The position numbers and the translations under genes are program-made. Positions 61,881-64,000 of a DNA stretch of 64,000 nt are shown here, piece by piece. Under the pieces are notes generated by a model, which did no database searches, was not told the DNA's origin, and saw only the letters and a program-made list of their open reading frames with translations. This stretch comes from Dasyornis broadbenti (Eukaryota > Chordata > Aves > Passeriformes > Dasyornithidae): contig VZRN01011461.1 in the NCBI GenBank assembly GCA_013397935.1, positions 161,294-225,293 of the forward strand. Reading direction: 5' to 3'. Position 1 is the first letter of the stretch. Each line of letters opens with the position of its first letter.

Positions 61881-63010
61881 GTAAATGGTGCCCTGCTTTG
61901 GTGTTGGAGGTTACACGAGACTTTGGGATTTTTTGGCAGCTTTTTGCGTGACCTCCCCAAGGCAGAACCACCCCCTCCTTGGGAGGGATCCAGGTGTCCT
62001 GGTGATGCTTTGGTGGCTGCTGCCCTGTCCCACTGCGGGCAGGTGATGGACCAGGAAAAGAGAGAAGGGAGCATGTGGAGGGAGGCTGGAGTTAGATAAC
62101 TGGGTTGGGCCAGCCTGTCCCTGCCCCCCGCCTGGGGCTCCGTGACCTGGTTTTACACCCCAGATTCCTGCTGCAGTCTATCAGCACGAAAATCTCATGC
62201 CAGGGTTTGGATTTTGATCAAGCCGGAGGGAGACGCGTGGCAGGCGCTGTCTCCTGGAGCGCGGGACCATCTGTCACTGCCCGGTGGCTGCCAGCACCGA
62301 GGTCCCAAGCCCCATCCTGTGACCCAGGCTCCGGCAGCTTCCCCTGCCCTAGGCCCCTCTGTCTGCCCCAGCACCGAGCTGAGAATGCCCCTTGCTCTGT
62401 GCAGGCTCTGCGGCAGGGAAGGATGCCACTGTCCCTGCATCCCAACAGGATTTGTTAGCTGGGATACGGGATAGCACCTCTTGGTCCATTTGGGGCTGGA
62501 GCCATCCCCAGCTCTGCTGTGTGAATGCGTGTGGAGCAGGCTAGGCTCCAAGGCACCAGCCCCCCTCTCCTTTATGTAACCACCAGCGATAATCCCCCGC
62601 AGCTGGGGCTCAGCTCCAGGGAAGGGAATAATCCTGCCGTGCGATCCTCGGCCTCTGCTCAGATTAGCAGTCCATGGACAGGGAGAATGGCTCAGCTGCC
62701 ACCAGCCCCATTCCAGAGGCCTTTTTGTCTCTTCCAGGGTGCAGGTGGGCACACCAATAACACCTGAGTGTCTTGAGCTGAGCCATGCCAGGCTAGTGCT
62801 GCCCCTCGGAGCAAGCAGAGCCGTGGGTGATGGCTGTGCCATGGCCACACAGGTCTTGGGGGGCTGGTCCCCTCCCGGGGGTCTGCACCCTTGCTGGCTG
62901 CTGATGGCATGGGAGGGCATTGCTTCCAGCCTGGGGATGTGGCCAGCACTTTGTGCACCTCCCACTCTGCCACTGACTCCCCCGTCCTCCCTCCCCAAAA
63001 TCTACGGGAG
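61881..63010. other. intergenic region between convergent FAM234A and RGS11
   Basis: 1.1 kb with long open frames that are GC artefacts. Nothing else is recognised. Confidence 0.6.
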
Positions 63011-63033
63011 CCGCAGTGTTTCCGTATGGGGGC

Positions 63034-63039
63034 TTTATT
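63034..63039 (-). terminator. RGS11: RGS11 poly(A) signal (AATAAA on - strand)
   Basis: TTTATT on + reads AATAAA on -, 248 bases past the RGS11 stop codon. Confidence 0.75.
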
Positions 63040-63286
63040 GTGTGGTGCCCGGGGTTGGGGGCGGGCGGAGGGGGTGACCCCGCACCAGGCCGGCTGGGTG
63101 CGGCTTCCCCGAGGCAGAGGAGGGTGTGGGGATGTGAGCGGGGGCTGCAGCGGGGTCAGCCTGGCTCCGGAGGGGTTCTGGGGCGCGTATGGCTTCTCTC
63201 CTTCAGTGCTACTGCCGGCAGGGTCCTGCGGCGGGGCTGGGTGTGCTGGGTCGGGATGTTCCCATGCTGGCGGGGGACTGCGGCCC

Positions 63287-63966
63287 TCAGCTCTCCTCCT
63301 CGGGGACGGGGGCAGTGGAAGGGCTCCTGCTCCTCTCCTCGGCATCGCCCGCGGGCAGGAGCAGGGCCGGGCTGGGGCTGGAATGCCGCTGTTTCCGCAT
63401 GAAGGGGAAGACCCTGCGGGCAGAACCGGGTCAGAACCGGTGGGGCCCACCCAGCGCCCCAGGGGACGTCCCGTGCCCTCACCGCTTCTTGGTCTCCGGG
63501 GGGATGATGGCCTCGGCCAGGAGGTTCTTGTAGAGGTCCGACTTGAGGAACCGCGGGTAGGAGTCCTGGGCGAGCAGAGGCGTCAGGATCCTGCCCAGCC
63601 CTGCGCTGCCCAGCCCCGCCCTCACCCACCTTCTTCATCAGCATGTAGATGTGCATCTGGGCATCGTCCATCACGTAGCGATGGGGCGTCTTGATGCCCT
63701 CCAGCGTCCGCTCCATCGTCTTGCTGTCGATGTTCACCCAGCGCGTGGCCCCGGGAGCCAGGAACTGCCTGGGAAGTCACAGACGATGGTGAGCCCGGCC
63801 CCGCCCTGGGACACGGCACCGTGATGGCCTGACACCCCCAAACCTTCCCCCCCAAATCCTCATCCCACTGGCACTCACTGGTAGATGGAGTCCACGATCT
63901 CGGCGATGCGGGACTGCTCCCCGTAGCGCAGCTCCTCACACGCCTCCCAGAAGCTCAGGTTCTCAG
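63287..63966 (-). CDS. RGS11: RGS11 C-terminal exons (5' partial)
   Basis: R7-family regulator of G-protein signalling: it speeds GTP hydrolysis by Gi/o alpha subunits and works with Gbeta5, notably in retinal ON-bipolar cells. Four exons on the - strand: 63879-63966, 63630-63768, 63483-63565, 63287-63413, all in phase, 437 nt. They encode the second half of the RGS domain, with ENLSFWEACEELRYG, RWVNIDSKTMERTLEG, DDAQMHIYMLMKKDSYPRFL and KSDLYKNLL. A short Ser/Pro-rich tail follows and ends VPEEES. The RVFPFMRKQRHSSPSPALL junction resembles human RGS11 (RVFPFTWRPRHSSPSPALL), separating it from the longer-tailed RGS9. The DEP, GGL and first part of the RGS domain are off the right edge. Confidence 0.93.
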
Positions 63967-64000
63967 CTGGGGAGGGGAACAGGGTGCTGGGATTGGGGAC

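Noticed and set aside
62195..62998. 267-residue - strand frame between FAM234A and RGS11
   Set aside because: It lies beyond the RGS11 poly(A) signal, with no splice sites or recognisable domain.

Overview
This is vertebrate nuclear DNA, almost certainly from a bird. The genes are compact but split into many exons with canonical GT-AG borders. The only recognisable interspersed repeats are CR1-type LINE fragments, and GC-rich CpG-island promoters are present. Every protein-coding gene I recognise has its human counterpart on chromosome 16p13.3. I cannot name the species.

Layout, left to right. (1) 1-16.6 kb: CLCN7 on the + strand, the lysosomal Cl-/H+ exchanger. Exon 1 lies off the left edge; 24 further coding exons read through to the stop at 15521, followed by two poly(A) signals. 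(2) 17.2-19.35 kb: a - strand gene I read as PERCC1, convergent with CLCN7. The whole 238-residue protein lies in one exon. A short noncoding first exon follows a clear TATA box, the intron carries a degenerate minisatellite, and the 5' flank holds an AT-rich motif-dense island that is a candidate for the enterocrine control region known from mammals. (3) 20-22.9 kb: intergenic DNA with a perfect 16-bp hairpin, then a CpG island broken by 390 Ns. (4) 22.6-40.2 kb: LUC7L on the + strand, a U1 snRNP-associated splicing factor, with exon 1 apparently lost in the N run and nine further exons intact. (5) 41.4-61.9 kb: FAM234A (ITFG3) on the + strand, a type II membrane protein with an FG-GAP-like ectodomain, complete over 11 coding exons, with a CpG-island ETS-rich promoter and a leader crowded with upstream ORFs. 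(6) 63-64 kb: the last four exons of RGS11 on the - strand, convergent with FAM234A; its 5' part is off the right edge.

These genes do not form a pathway; they are neighbours by position. Against human 16p13.3, where LUC7L and FAM234A are head to head and lie more than a megabase from CLCN7/PERCC1, the window looks like a rearrangement breakpoint: PERCC1 now abuts LUC7L, and LUC7L has the opposite orientation to FAM234A. I found no CRISPR array, operon, tRNA or rRNA. The most interesting non-routine signal is the PERCC1 promoter and upstream island.
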